64,000 bases of DNA from Ancylobacter amanitiformis. Its GTDB lineage: Bacteria; Pseudomonadota; Alphaproteobacteria; Rhizobiales; Xanthobacteraceae. This document shows positions 55,097 through 64,000 of the stretch, one piece after another (the stretch's first letter is position 1; each line of letters starts with the position of its first letter). Below the pieces are notes generated by a model that saw only the letters and a program-made list of their open reading frames with translations, had not been told where the DNA came from and did no database searches. The stretch covers positions 124,001-188,000 of the forward strand of contig NZ_JAUSVR010000006.1 of the NCBI RefSeq assembly GCF_030814815.1, read 5' to 3'. The translations under genes were made by a program, and so were the position numbers.

Positions 55097-56454
55097 GCCG
55101 CGATCAGCCGCGTGCCGTCGTGGCCGGCGATGCGGATATGGGAAAAGGTGCCGGGGACAAGCTCACGGGCGAGCCGCACCGGGGTGAAGCCGGGCGTGCG
55201 GGCCAGCCCGCCACGCTCGGCGAGAATCTCGCGCTGTGTGCCGATCTCGCCGGCGAGATGGCGCAGCAAGGCGACCTCGCCCGTCTCGCGCAGGCGCCGG
55301 GCGCGCTCGCGGATGACCGGGGTCGGCACTTGCGGCATGCGCGCGGCCGGCGTGCCCGGGCGCGGCGAGTAGGGGAAGACGTGCAGATGCGTCAGCCCGC
55401 AGGCATCGACAAGGTCGAGCGAGGCGCGAAAATGGGTTTCCGACTCGGTCGGGAAGCCGGCGATGATGTCGGCGCCGAACACCATGTCGGGCCGCAGGCG
55501 CCGGGCCTCGGCGCAGAAGGCGATGGCATCGGCCCGCAGGTGCCGCCGCTTCATGCGCTTGAGGATGAGGTCGTCGCCCGCCTGCAGCGAGAGGTGCAGA
55601 TGCGGCATCAGCCGCTCCTCCTCGGCGAAGGCGCGCATCAGCGTGGCATCCGCCTCCACCGAATCGATCGAGGACAGGCGCAGCCGCCGCAGGTCCGGCA
55701 CATGCCTGAGCACGGCGCGCACCAGCGTGCCGAGCCGGGGTGCGCCGGGCAGGTCGGCGCCATAGGAGGTGAGGTCGACCCCGGTAAGCACGACTTCGGC
55801 GAAACCCTGCTCGACAAGCTGGCGCACCCGCGCGACCACCGCGCCCATGGGCACGGAGCGCGAATTGCCGCGCCCATAAGGAATGATGCAGAAGGTGCAG
55901 CGATGATCGCAGCCATTCTGCACCTCGACGAAAGCGCGAGTGTGCCCCTCGATGGTATCGGCGGCGCCGTCGATGAGATGCGGCGCGGTGGCGCGCACGC
56001 TCATGATGTCGCCGACATGCGCCTTCTCGTCAGTGTCCAGCCCGAAATCGAGCGCGCGGCGCGTTGCCGCCCAGCTGGCGGGAGACATCTTCTCGTCATT
56101 GCCGAGCACGCGGTCGACTTCGGCCATGGCGGCGAAGGATGCCGGCTCGGTCTGTGCCGCGCAGCCGGTGACGATGATGCGGCGCGCGGGATCCTCCCGC
56201 TTCAGGCGGCGGATCGTCTGGCGCGCCTGCTTCACCGCCTCGCTGGTGACGGCGCAGGTATTGACCACCACCGTGCGGGCGAGACCCGCCTCGCGCGCCA
56301 TCGCCTTCACGCTCGCCGAATCCAGCGCGTTGAGCCGGCAGCCGAACGTGACCACATCCAGCGAGGCGCGGTCCAAGGAGGCGCGGTCCGGCGAGGGAGG
56401 CGCATCGGGCGGCGCATCTGGCGGCGGGGCGGGGGACGGGGCGGGCAGGGACAT
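55093..56454 (-). CDS. mtaB: tRNA (t6A37) methylthiotransferase MtaB
   Basis: Radical-SAM enzyme converting t6A37 to ms2t6A37 in tRNA. Three domains: UPF0004 N domain with VVTFGCRLN, VVNTCAVT and VTGCAAQ cysteines, radical-SAM core with CDHRCTFCIIPYGRG, and a C-terminal TRAM-like end. Up to 453 residues, but the first 30 are a Pro/Asp-rich stretch built from a 12-bp and a 15-bp tandem repeat (DAPPDAPP, DRASLDRASLD). The family normally starts close to VVTFGCRLN, so a GTG there is a possible alternative start. Confidence 0.94.
   Translation of the reverse strand: MSLPAPSPAPPPDAPPDAPPSPDRASLDRASLDVVTFGCRLNALDSASVKAMAREAGLARTVVVNTCAVTSEAVKQARQTIRRLKREDPARRIIVTGCAAQTEPASFAAMAEVDRVLGNDEKMSPASWAATRRALDFGLDTDEKAHVGDIMSVRATAPHLIDGAADTIEGHTRAFVEVQNGCDHRCTFCIIPYGRGNSRSVPMGAVVARVRQLVEQGFAEVVLTGVDLTSYGADLPGAPRLGTLVRAVLRHVPDLRRLRLSSIDSVEADATLMRAFAEEERLMPHLHLSLQAGDDLILKRMKRRHLRADAIAFCAEARRLRPDMVFGADIIAGFPTESETHFRASLDLVDACGLTHLHVFPYSPRPGTPAARMPQVPTPVIRERARRLRETGEVALLRHLAGEIGTQREILAERGGLARTPGFTPVRLARELVPGTFSHIRIAGHDGTRLIAA
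56358..56424. repeat. In-frame tandem repeats at the mtaB 5' end
   Basis: TCCAGCGAGGCGCGG and TCCAAGGAGGCGCGG (15 bp each, 56358-56387) and two 12-bp units CGCATCGGGCGG/CGCATCTGGCGG (56401-56424). Confidence 0.85.
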
Positions 56455-56464
56455 TCCGGGGGCT

Positions 56465-57337
56465 TCAGGCCGTGCCGGCGGCGACGAGCATGCCGGCGGT
56501 CAGACGTCCCTCGAACTCGATTTCGGCCGGGCCGGTCATGAGCATGTGGTCGTCGCTGGCGCGCCAGTCGATCACCAGGTCGCCGCCGGGCAGGGTGATC
56601 GTGACGCGCCGCCCCGTCAGCCCGAGGCGGGCGCTGGCCACCGCCGTTGCGCAGGCGGCCGAGCCGCAGGCGCGGGTGAGGCCGACGCCGCGCTCCCAGA
56701 CCTTGAGCCGGATATGATCCGGGCCGATGATCTGGGCGAGCGAGATATTCGCCCGCTCGGGAAAGATCGGGTGGTGCTCCAGCTCCGGTCCGTAATGCGC
56801 GAGATCCACGGCCTCGATGTCGTCGACCCAGAAGATGGCGTGCGGATTGCCGACATTGACCACGGAGGGCGTGCGCAGCACCGGCGCCTCCGCCGGGCCG
56901 GCCTGCAATTCGATGGCGCGGGTATCCGCCACCGGGCCGGCGAGCGGGATGTCCGCCCACCCGAAACGCGGCATGCCCATGTCGGCGGTAATGGCCTCGC
57001 CGGCGATCCGGCAGTCGAGCAGACCGGCGACGCTCTCGAACAGCAGATGATCGCGGCCGGTGCGGCCGGCCTCGTAGAGCGCGATGCAGCGCGTGCCGTT
57101 GCCGCAGGCGCCCGATTCCGATCCGTCGGCATTGATGATGCGCACGAAGGCGCTCGTGCCGTCGGTTGTCGGCGGGTAGAGCGCCATGATCTGGTCGAAC
57201 GGCAGCACGTCCGGCCGGGCCAGCGCGCGCGCCTCCTCGGGCGGCACTGCCAGCGGCGCGTCGCGCAGGTCCAGCACGACGATCTCGTTGCCGAGGCCGT
57301 TCATCTTGACGAAGGGGCGATTGTCCAGCGCTGCCAT
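56465..57337 (-). CDS. dapF: Diaminopimelate epimerase
   Basis: Cofactor-free racemase making meso-diaminopimelate for lysine and peptidoglycan. 290 residues with paired catalytic cysteines in [11 protein letters not shown] and [13 protein letters not shown], and the N-terminal [15 protein letters not shown]. Start [10 protein letters not shown] at 57337; the much longer frame upstream is not conserved. 10 bp separate its stop from the mtaB start. Confidence 0.96.
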   Translation of the reverse strand: MAALDNRPFVKMNGLGNEIVVLDLRDAPLAVPPEEARALARPDVLPFDQIMALYPPTTDGTSAFVRIINADGSESGACGNGTRCIALYEAGRTGRDHLLFESVAGLLDCRIAGEAITADMGMPRFGWADIPLAGPVADTRAIELQAGPAEAPVLRTPSVVNVGNPHAIFWVDDIEAVDLAHYGPELEHHPIFPERANISLAQIIGPDHIRLKVWERGVGLTRACGSAACATAVASARLGLTGRRVTITLPGGDLVIDWRASDDHMLMTGPAEIEFEGRLTAGMLVAAGTA

Positions 57338-57574
57338 GGTCCGGGGCCCAGAAAGAGGTGCGGTCCTTATATGGCGAAGCGGTTCGCGATGACCAGCCTC
57401 AATGGTCGCGGCTGCGCTCTCGCGGCTGCGCCGATGATGGCGATGGCGCCATCCGGCGGCTGCTGCGCTCTCAAACGCAGTGGATGCCGGTCTGCGTCCG
57501 GAAAACGGGTAGCGCTCGAGGCGCGCAGCCTTTCCCCGATTCGGGAAAACGGGAAAAGGCGCTAGGCTGCCGGG

Positions 57575-58033
57575 ATGCATCCGTCGATTCGAGACATCTG
57601 GGCACGCTATCGCGCGGTGCATGCGGACGCGCCGGAGGCTGCCCCGGCCGCCTTTCAGTTCTGCGACAACGCGCCGGACGCCGATATCTGCCTCGCTCTC
57701 GTTCTGGCGGGCCAGAAGCGCGCCACCGCCTCCTCGCTGGCAGAGCTTCAGCTGGCGGGCCTTGCCCTGCCGCAGCCGGGGGAGTTGTCCATCGTGACAA
57801 ACGGCGCCGGCGAGGCGAAGGCGGTCATTCGGACCTGCTCGGTCGACATTCGACGCTTTGCGGAGGTGGACGAGGAGTTCGCACGAGCCGAGGGGGAGGG
57901 CGACCTGACGCTGGCGTGGTGGCGCTCCGCGCACCTCGCCTATTTCACGCGCGTGCTCGCCGGCAGCGGCCATGTCGTGAATGACGAGCTGGAGATCGCC
58001 TGCGAGCGGTTCGAGCTGGTTTATCCCCGCTAG
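57575..58033 (+). CDS. ASCH-domain protein
   Basis: 152 residues, single ASCH (PUA-like) domain: [27 protein letters not shown] with the Gly-Lys-Lys/Arg-x-Thr motif, [19 protein letters not shown], and [17 protein letters not shown]. Related small ASCH proteins include a bacterial N4-acetylcytidine amidohydrolase (YqfB), though this group is larger and its substrate is untested. Monocistronic, convergent neighbours absent. Confidence 0.85.
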   Translation: MHPSIRDIWARYRAVHADAPEAAPAAFQFCDNAPDADICLALVLAGQKRATASSLAELQLAGLALPQPGELSIVTNGAGEAKAVIRTCSVDIRRFAEVDEEFARAEGEGDLTLAWWRSAHLAYFTRVLAGSGHVVNDELEIACERFELVYPR

Positions 58034-58068
58034 GGTGAACCTCGCCGGCTCCCGGCTCCCGGCTCCCG

Positions 58069-58096
58069 GCCGCCCCTTGCCCGCCGCCCCTTGCCC
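58069..58096. repeat. 14-bp tandem duplication after the ASCH gene
   Basis: GCCGCCCCTTGCCC occurs twice, identical and adjacent, preceded by three copies of GGCTCCC (58048-58067) just past the ASCH stop. Confidence 0.85.
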
Positions 58097-58237
58097 ACGA
58101 ACGCTTGCCCGCGGCCGGCTCGCGGCAAACAGGTCACGCTTGGCCACGATCGCGGGATGTGGGCCCGGGAAGGCCTGCGCCGGGTGCGGCGCAATGCTAT
58201 GTTGCGGCAAGCGCCCGCGCGGCTTTCCGGTGACCTC

Positions 58238-58957
58238 ATGATGCTACGCCTTGCCCCTGAACGTGCCCGGATGCGGCGCGCCGCCCTGTTGCTCGCCGTG
58301 ATGACGGGGCTCTGCGCCCCCTTGGCCGGGCCGGCTTACGCGCAGGTTCCCCCCGCCACGCCGGCCCCGGCAGACCCCTCCGCGCCCGAGAAGCCGCTGG
58401 ACGAGGACGACATGATCGCCCCGCCGGTGGTCGACCCCAAGGGCGTCGAGACGCAGGCGGTCACGCCGGTCATCGAGGACCCGCTGAAGCGGCCGGACGG
58501 CTTCGGCGAGGAGGCGATGCTCAAGCCCGTGCCGGTGCTGATCAAGAAGGCGCGAAGCAGCTGGGACGAGGGCTTCACCACGATCGTGGCGACGCTCAGG
58601 CAGATCGACGCCGAGATGGCGCGGCTGAAGCTGACGCCCGTCGGAGCCTCGCTCGTCATCTATACGGCGACGGACGATAACGGCTTTGATTTCGAGGCGG
58701 CGGTGCCCTTCGACGGCGTGACCATGGAGAAGCCGCAGGACGGCGTCGAGCTTTCCGCCTCGCCGGCCGGCAAGGCGCTGCGCTTCACCCATCGCGGTCC
58801 CTATGACGCGATGGACCCGACCTATGAGCAGATCGCCAACCTGCTCGACGCCAAGGACCTGGAGGCGCAGGACCTCTATGTCGAGGAATACCGCTCCGAC
58901 CCGCGCACCACCTCGCAGGACGATCTGGTCATCGACATCTGGGTGCCGCTGAAGTGA
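58238..58957 (+). CDS. Exported GyrI-like (AraC effector-binding domain) protein
   Basis: 239 residues. A signal peptide covers roughly residues 1-35 ([22 protein letters not shown]), then a Pro/Asp-rich linker to about residue 95. A C-terminal GyrI-like domain follows: [31 protein letters not shown], then [19 protein letters not shown] and [10 protein letters not shown]. Such domains bind small hydrophobic ligands; an exported form is unusual but known in alphaproteobacteria. The start is one of two adjacent ATGs; the ribosome site is weak. Confidence 0.8.
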   Translation: MMLRLAPERARMRRAALLLAVMTGLCAPLAGPAYAQVPPATPAPADPSAPEKPLDEDDMIAPPVVDPKGVETQAVTPVIEDPLKRPDGFGEEAMLKPVPVLIKKARSSWDEGFTTIVATLRQIDAEMARLKLTPVGASLVIYTATDDNGFDFEAAVPFDGVTMEKPQDGVELSASPAGKALRFTHRGPYDAMDPTYEQIANLLDAKDLEAQDLYVEEYRSDPRTTSQDDLVIDIWVPLK

Positions 58958-58963
58958 CGCGGG

Positions 58964-60061
58964 CTAAAGGCCGAGCAGCCGTTTCTTTATAGTGTTTGGC
59001 AAATAACCTCCTAGATTTGCAGCGATACAGCAAGATCCGAGAGTAAGAACAGACAGAACTATAATCATAATGTATGAATAAATATTAATGTGAATCTCTT
59101 TAAATATACGTTCTAATAAAATTAATGGAATGAGATGAAAAAAGTAAACAAAAAATGATATGTTTCCTAAATACGAAACAAACTTAAATTTTATTTTAGG
59201 TTTATTTTGTTGATAAAAAGCAACAAAATATAAAAATAAAAATGTCGATGCAAGAAAAGAGCTAAATTTTACTTGTGAAAATGACATTGAAGAGATGCCG
59301 TATTTCATTAGAATTACGGCCTCAGTAATTGAAAGGCCAACTGCTGCGACCCATGAGATCAATAGCGCTTTCGGTTTCAGGTTTACGGTGCGATTTTCAT
59401 CTTCGCAGGACTTTATGTAAACACCAAGGTGGTAAAATGGATACCATACGAAAAATGGTAGTCCGTTATATGGAAATCTTGATATCCAAGAGTTTTGCTG
59501 CTCAATATTAATGTAATAAGTGTAAAATAACCCAATAAAAGTGAAAATAATTAATGTAATTATATGTTTATTTCTTTTAAGTGAGTATATAATTGGAGTA
59601 ATTAATATCATTTGCAAAAGAACTATTATAAAATATCCGATAAAAATACCACTCCCTGTTGCAATCATTAATATTATGAATTTGATATTATGTATTTTAT
59701 CGAAGTGAAAAGTAAATATATACAAAATTGTCCAGAATATATAAGGATAAATTATGCGAGATGATCGGTCGAAGTAGTATTTTAATATTGATCTGTTTTT
59801 GTAGTTTGTTGCAAAATATCCCGAAATGCACAGAAAAAGTGGGACCGCAAAGTTTATAAACTGACGAAGTATGATGATTTCTAAGATGTTTTCACTTGAT
59901 CCGGCGATATTTTGAGCGGCGCTCGTCGCGTGAATCATGACGACGGCAATGATCGCGACGCCGCGTACCTGCTGCCAATAATCATCTCTCATGAAGGCGC
60001 GTCCAAATGTTTCGTCGGAACGTTTGCGTAGCACAGAGGCCATCAGGCTTCTGATGGCCAT
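58964..60061 (-). CDS. Acyltransferase 3 family membrane protein (AT-rich, probably acquired)
   Basis: 365 residues with about ten hydrophobic helices. The family N-terminal motif region is [20 protein letters not shown], with catalytic His in the first helix, and [14 protein letters not shown] follows later. Such proteins O-acetylate cell-surface polysaccharides. From about 58,970 to 59,890 the DNA is strikingly AT-rich (some stretches near 15-25% GC), while the first 40 codons (59,930-60,061) have the normal high GC, so the coding region looks mosaic. Lies between the GyrI-like gene and rlmN with no mobile element nearby. Confidence 0.88.
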   Translation of the reverse strand: MAIRSLMASVLRKRSDETFGRAFMRDDYWQQVRGVAIIAVVMIHATSAAQNIAGSSENILEIIILRQFINFAVPLFLCISGYFATNYKNRSILKYYFDRSSRIIYPYIFWTILYIFTFHFDKIHNIKFIILMIATGSGIFIGYFIIVLLQMILITPIIYSLKRNKHIITLIIFTFIGLFYTYYINIEQQNSWISRFPYNGLPFFVWYPFYHLGVYIKSCEDENRTVNLKPKALLISWVAAVGLSITEAVILMKYGISSMSFSQVKFSSFLASTFLFLYFVAFYQQNKPKIKFKFVSYLGNISFFVYFFHLIPLILLERIFKEIHINIYSYIMIIVLSVLTLGSCCIAANLGGYLPNTIKKRLLGL

Positions 60062-60130
60062 GGCGGTCGGATCGCTTTTGGAGTGGATCCGTGTTATACG
60101 CGCAACAAACCTTCATTATCCGATAAAGTG

Positions 60131-61396
60131 ATGAACCTGATCGATATCATAGCGGCGTCCGGCCTGGAGACACCCGTCTCCATCGATAGCGCTGCCCCCC
60201 TTGAGACGCGCGGCCCGGCTGTCCCAACAGTGCCGGCACGGCGTTCGCTCGCCGGGCTGGACCGCGCCGGCCTCGCGCAGGCGCTCGCCGAAATCGGCGT
60301 GAGCGAGCGCGAGCAGCGCATGCGCGTGGCCCAGCTCTGGCACTGGATCTATCTGCGCGGCGCTCTCTCGTTTGACGAGATGACCAATGTCGGCAAGGGG
60401 CTGCGCGAGAAGCTCAGTGCTGCCTTCACGCTGGCGCGGCCGGACGTGGTGGTCGAGCAGGTGTCGAATGACGGCACCCGCAAATGGCTGCTGCGCCTTC
60501 CGCCCGACATTGCCGGCGACAAGCCGCACGATGTCGAGATGGTCTACATCCCCGAGAGCGATCGCGGCACGCTGTGCGTCTCCTCTCAGGTCGGCTGCAC
60601 GCTCAACTGCTCGTTCTGCCACACCGGCACGCAGCGCCTGGTGCGCAACCTGACCGCCGCCGAGATCGTGCTGCAGGTGATGGTGGCGCGCGACCGGCTC
60701 GGCGACTATCCCGGTCGCGAGCGGGCGGTGGGTCCGGGCCTGCCGACCGAGGGTGACCGGCTGGTGACCAATATCGTCTTCATGGGCATGGGCGAGCCGC
60801 TCTACGCCTATGATTCGGTGGCCCGGTCGATCGAGGTGCTGGCGGATGGCGAGGGGCTCGGCATCGGCAAGCGCCGCATCACCGTCTCGACATCCGGCGT
60901 GGTGCCGGAGATCGAGCGGCTCGGCCGCGAGGTCGGGCCGATGCTCGCCATCTCGCTGCACGCCGTGCGCGACGAACTGCGCGACGTGCTGGTGCCGATC
61001 AACAAGAAATACCCGCTGAAGGAACTGCTGGAGGCCTGCCGCACCTATCCGCCGGCCTCCAACGCCAAGCGCATCACCTTCGAATACGTCATGCTCAAGG
61101 GCATCAATGATTCTCCCGCCGACGCCAAGGCGCTGGTGAAGCTGCTGGCCGGCATTCCCGCCAAGATCAACCTCATCCCGTTCAATCCCTGGCCGGGCAC
61201 CAAATATGAGTGCTCGGACTGGGAGACCATCGAGACCTTTTCCGACATCGTGTTCCGCGCCGGCTATTCCAGCCCGGTGCGCACGCCGCGCGGGCGCGAC
61301 ATTCTCGCCGCCTGCGGCCAGCTGAAGAGCGAGACCGAGAAGCTCACCGCCCGCGAGCGCCTCGCCCTGCGCGCCATGGCGGCGGCAGCGGAATAG
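60131..61396 (+). CDS. rlmN: 23S rRNA A2503 / tRNA A37 C2-methyltransferase RlmN
   Basis: Dual-specificity radical-SAM methyltransferase, 421 residues. Radical-SAM cysteines [47 protein letters not shown], and the C-terminal catalytic Cys region [15 protein letters not shown] prefer the ATG at 60131 ([11 protein letters not shown]); an upstream GTG would add 16 unlikely residues. The ribosome site is weak. Confidence 0.95.
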   Translation: MNLIDIIAASGLETPVSIDSAAPLETRGPAVPTVPARRSLAGLDRAGLAQALAEIGVSEREQRMRVAQLWHWIYLRGALSFDEMTNVGKGLREKLSAAFTLARPDVVVEQVSNDGTRKWLLRLPPDIAGDKPHDVEMVYIPESDRGTLCVSSQVGCTLNCSFCHTGTQRLVRNLTAAEIVLQVMVARDRLGDYPGRERAVGPGLPTEGDRLVTNIVFMGMGEPLYAYDSVARSIEVLADGEGLGIGKRRITVSTSGVVPEIERLGREVGPMLAISLHAVRDELRDVLVPINKKYPLKELLEACRTYPPASNAKRITFEYVMLKGINDSPADAKALVKLLAGIPAKINLIPFNPWPGTKYECSDWETIETFSDIVFRAGYSSPVRTPRGRDILAACGQLKSETEKLTARERLALRAMAAAAE

Positions 61397-61418
61397 TGCC
61401 GCGCGCGGGGGATCGGCC

Positions 61419-61868
61419 ATGATCGATCACATCGGCTTCCCCGTGGCGGATTTCGCCCGCGCCCGGGCGTTCTATGCCCGCGCGCTGGCGCCGCTCGGCC
61501 TCGCCGTGGTGATGGAAGTGTCCGCCGCCGAGACCCGCGCCGAGACCCGCGCCGAGACCCGCGCCGGCGACCGTGCCGGCTTCGGCGCCACGGCCGGGCC
61601 GGGCGGCGGCAAGCCATTCTTCTGGATCGGCTCGGGTGGCGTGCTGGCCGCGCGCGGCGAGGGCCGGCTTCATGTGTGCTTCGCCGCGCCCGACCGGGCG
61701 GCGGTCGACGCTTTTTATGCGGCGGCGCTCGCGGCCGGCGGGCGGGATAACGGGCCTCCCGGCCTGCGCCCGCATTACCACCCGAATTATTACGGCGCCT
61801 TCGTGCTGGACCCGGACGGGCACAATATCGAGGCCGTCTGCCACATGCCCCCGCCCGTGCCGGTGTGA
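61419..61868 (+). CDS. VOC-family (glyoxalase/bleomycin resistance-like) protein
   Basis: 149 residues: MIDHIGFPVADFARARAFYARAL, HVCFAAPDRAAVDAFYAAAL, and YYGAFVLDPDGHNIEAVCH with metal-ligand His and Glu positions of the vicinal-oxygen-chelate fold. A threefold in-frame 12-bp repeat (AETRAETRAETR) lengthens the loop after the first beta-alpha unit. Substrate unknown. Lies 22 bp after rlmN. Confidence 0.88.
   Translation: MIDHIGFPVADFARARAFYARALAPLGLAVVMEVSAAETRAETRAETRAGDRAGFGATAGPGGGKPFFWIGSGGVLAARGEGRLHVCFAAPDRAAVDAFYAAALAAGGRDNGPPGLRPHYHPNYYGAFVLDPDGHNIEAVCHMPPPVPV
61527..61562. repeat. In-frame 12-bp tandem repeat in the VOC gene
   Basis: GCCGAGACCCGC occurs three times without a difference (61527, 61539, 61551). 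Confidence 0.93.
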
Positions 61869-61902
61869 CCGCCACCCCGCGTGAGCCGAACCGGATGGCA
61901 AC

Positions 61903-61929
61903 CTCTTGATGGCAAGCTCTTGATGGACA
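61903..61929. repeat. 14-bp duplication at the start of the membrane protein gene
   Basis: CTCTTGATGGCAAG (61903) is followed directly by CTCTTGATGGACA (61917); the right copy contains the ATG of the gene, the left a decoy ATG in another frame. Confidence 0.75.
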
Positions 61930-62525
61930 CTCTCCTGCGCCTGCTGCTGCGGTTTCTCGTGGTGCCGCTCGGCGTCATGGCCGGCATGATCACCACCATG
62001 CTGGTGGTGATTGTCGGCTATTGGGACATTGGCGGGCTCATCTCCGGCACGAATATCAACCATGCCGTGCTGCTGCTCGACGCGCTGTCGGCGGCGGTGT
62101 TCGTGCTCACCGCGCTTATCCTGATGATGTGGGCGATCGCCGCCATCGGCATCCTGTTCGCCGAGACCTTCGCGGTGCGCTCGTGGATCTTTCACGTTGC
62201 CAATGGCGCGGTATCGGCCTGGCTCGCCGCCTGGCTGTTCCCGACCTATGCCGACCAGTCGGCGCCGCCGGTGGACGAGGCCACTTTCTACGTGGTGGCT
62301 GCCGGCCTTGCCGGAGGGCTGGCCTACTGGCTGGTGGCTGGCTGGAGCGCCGGCTTCTGGAAGCCGCTTGGCGGGGCGCGCGTGGCCCCGTTGCCGTCTC
62401 CATCGCCGACCTCCGCGCCCGTTTCGGCCGCCGGACCGATGGCGGCGCCTCCCGCCGCTCCCCCGCCGGATCCCGTGCCCCCGCCTGCGGCTTCCGGGCC
62501 ACGGCCGCCGGCCCGCATGCCCTGA
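61923..62525 (+). CDS. Small integral membrane protein with Pro-rich tail
   Basis: 200 residues: about four membrane helices ([40 protein letters not shown], and two more up to residue 150) and a Pro/Ala/Ser-rich cytosolic tail of about 45 residues. No family recognised. The start at 61923 is the right-hand copy of a 14-bp duplication; no strong ribosome site. Confidence 0.7.
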   Translation: MDTLLRLLLRFLVVPLGVMAGMITTMLVVIVGYWDIGGLISGTNINHAVLLLDALSAAVFVLTALILMMWAIAAIGILFAETFAVRSWIFHVANGAVSAWLAAWLFPTYADQSAPPVDEATFYVVAAGLAGGLAYWLVAGWSAGFWKPLGGARVAPLPSPSPTSAPVSAAGPMAAPPAAPPPDPVPPPAASGPRPPARMP

Positions 62526-62670
62526 GGGCGCGGGTCCCGCCGATCGGACCGCGCGCCGCAATCCGCACGCCGAGGGTTGCGCGCGCGCGTGCCATGCCTA
62601 TAGTCCGCGCCGTTTTCCGGCTCCGGTTGGCCGGGGTCCCTTTGGTCTTCCTCGTGCGGAACTCTTCGAC

Positions 62671-63897
<1,227 letters not shown>

Positions 63898-63912
63898 GGC
63901 AGGACGACGAAG

Positions 63913-63935
63913 CCGGGCGGAAGGGTTCCGCCCGG
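63913..63935 (+). terminator. Terminator-like hairpin after argG
   Basis: CCGGGCGGAA and TTCCGCCCGG are perfect 10-bp arms around GGG, 16 bp past the stop; no long U-tract follows. Confidence 0.7.
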
Positions 63936-64000
63936 GCAAGCGACAGGGGCTGAGCCCGCACTCGCAACCTCCCTCATCCCCCGGGCTTGGCCGGGGGGCC

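Noticed and set aside
59329-59511. 60-residue plus-strand frame inside the AT-rich acyltransferase
   Set aside because: Antisense to a continuous membrane-protein frame, no ribosome site and no similarity.

Overview
(1) Organism. The window is high-GC and densely coded, with GTGA/ATGA stop-start overlaps. It carries a red-type (form IC) Calvin-Benson operon in the order cbbR / cbbF-P-T-A-L-S-X-rpe, an Entner-Doudoroff entry operon (zwf-pgl-edd), a MucR/Ros regulator and many SsuABC/TauABC-like importers. This points to an alphaproteobacterium of the Hyphomicrobiales, probably a metabolically versatile facultative autotroph of the Xanthobacteraceae/Bradyrhizobium type; the genus cannot be fixed from the sequence alone. 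No tRNA, rRNA, CRISPR array or insertion sequence was found. (2) Layout. 1-2657 (minus): zwf, pgl and the first codons of a probable edd. 3381-7877: tripartite tricarboxylate transporter tctCBA and an FCD-type GntR regulator. 8117-11236: TerB-like protein, class I glutamine amidotransferase, a MucR with a degenerate zinc finger, TenA-like protein. 11329-13360: SDR, HPP membrane protein and TetR around a perfect palindrome. 13515-18886: compact purine operon (uricase, FAD subunit, fused FeS-molybdenum hydroxylase, fused OHCU decarboxylase/HIU hydrolase) able to run purine to allantoin. 18943-22333 (minus): FUSC / DUF1656 / HlyD efflux operon. 22783-28546: oxidoreductase cluster (SDR, HisD paralogue lacking histidinol-specific residues, Zn-alcohol dehydrogenase, APH-fold kinase-like protein, FMN 2-hydroxy-acid dehydrogenase). 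28623-36856 (minus): two complete ABC importers flanking a flavin reductase and an NtaA/DszA-type flavin monooxygenase, with a divergent TetR (37010) and an IorAB-type molybdenum hydroxylase (37883-40569). 40644-42632: LysR and epimerase. 42607-53018: cbb regulon. 53062-57337 (minus): dapF-mtaB-ftsY and a membrane protein. 57575-63897: ASCH protein, GyrI-like exported protein, an AT-rich acyltransferase-3 of foreign composition, rlmN, VOC protein, small membrane protein, argG. (3) How it works together. The cbb operon encodes FBPase, phosphoribulokinase, transketolase, aldolase, both RuBisCO subunits, the CbbX activase and ribulose-phosphate epimerase; zwf/pgl/edd feed sugar catabolism. The purine operon, the two ABC importers, the flavin monooxygenase pair and the IorAB hydroxylase suggest scavenging of N-containing (possibly S-containing) organic compounds. 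The substrate of the 28.6-40.6 kb locus is not evident and it is the best candidate for an undescribed pathway, with the HisD-paralogue cluster next to it second. (4) Unusual sequence architecture. Short tandem duplications (12-31 bp) sit repeatedly at gene ends. In four minus-strand genes (zwf, mucR, an SDR, a LysR gene) the stop codon and its flank are tandemly duplicated. In-frame 12- or 15-bp arrays extend several proteins. A dispersed palindromic repeat of about 110 bp occurs five times, and palindromic or hairpin elements occupy every spacer from cbbA to rpe, including a terminator-like hairpin between RuBisCO and its activase.
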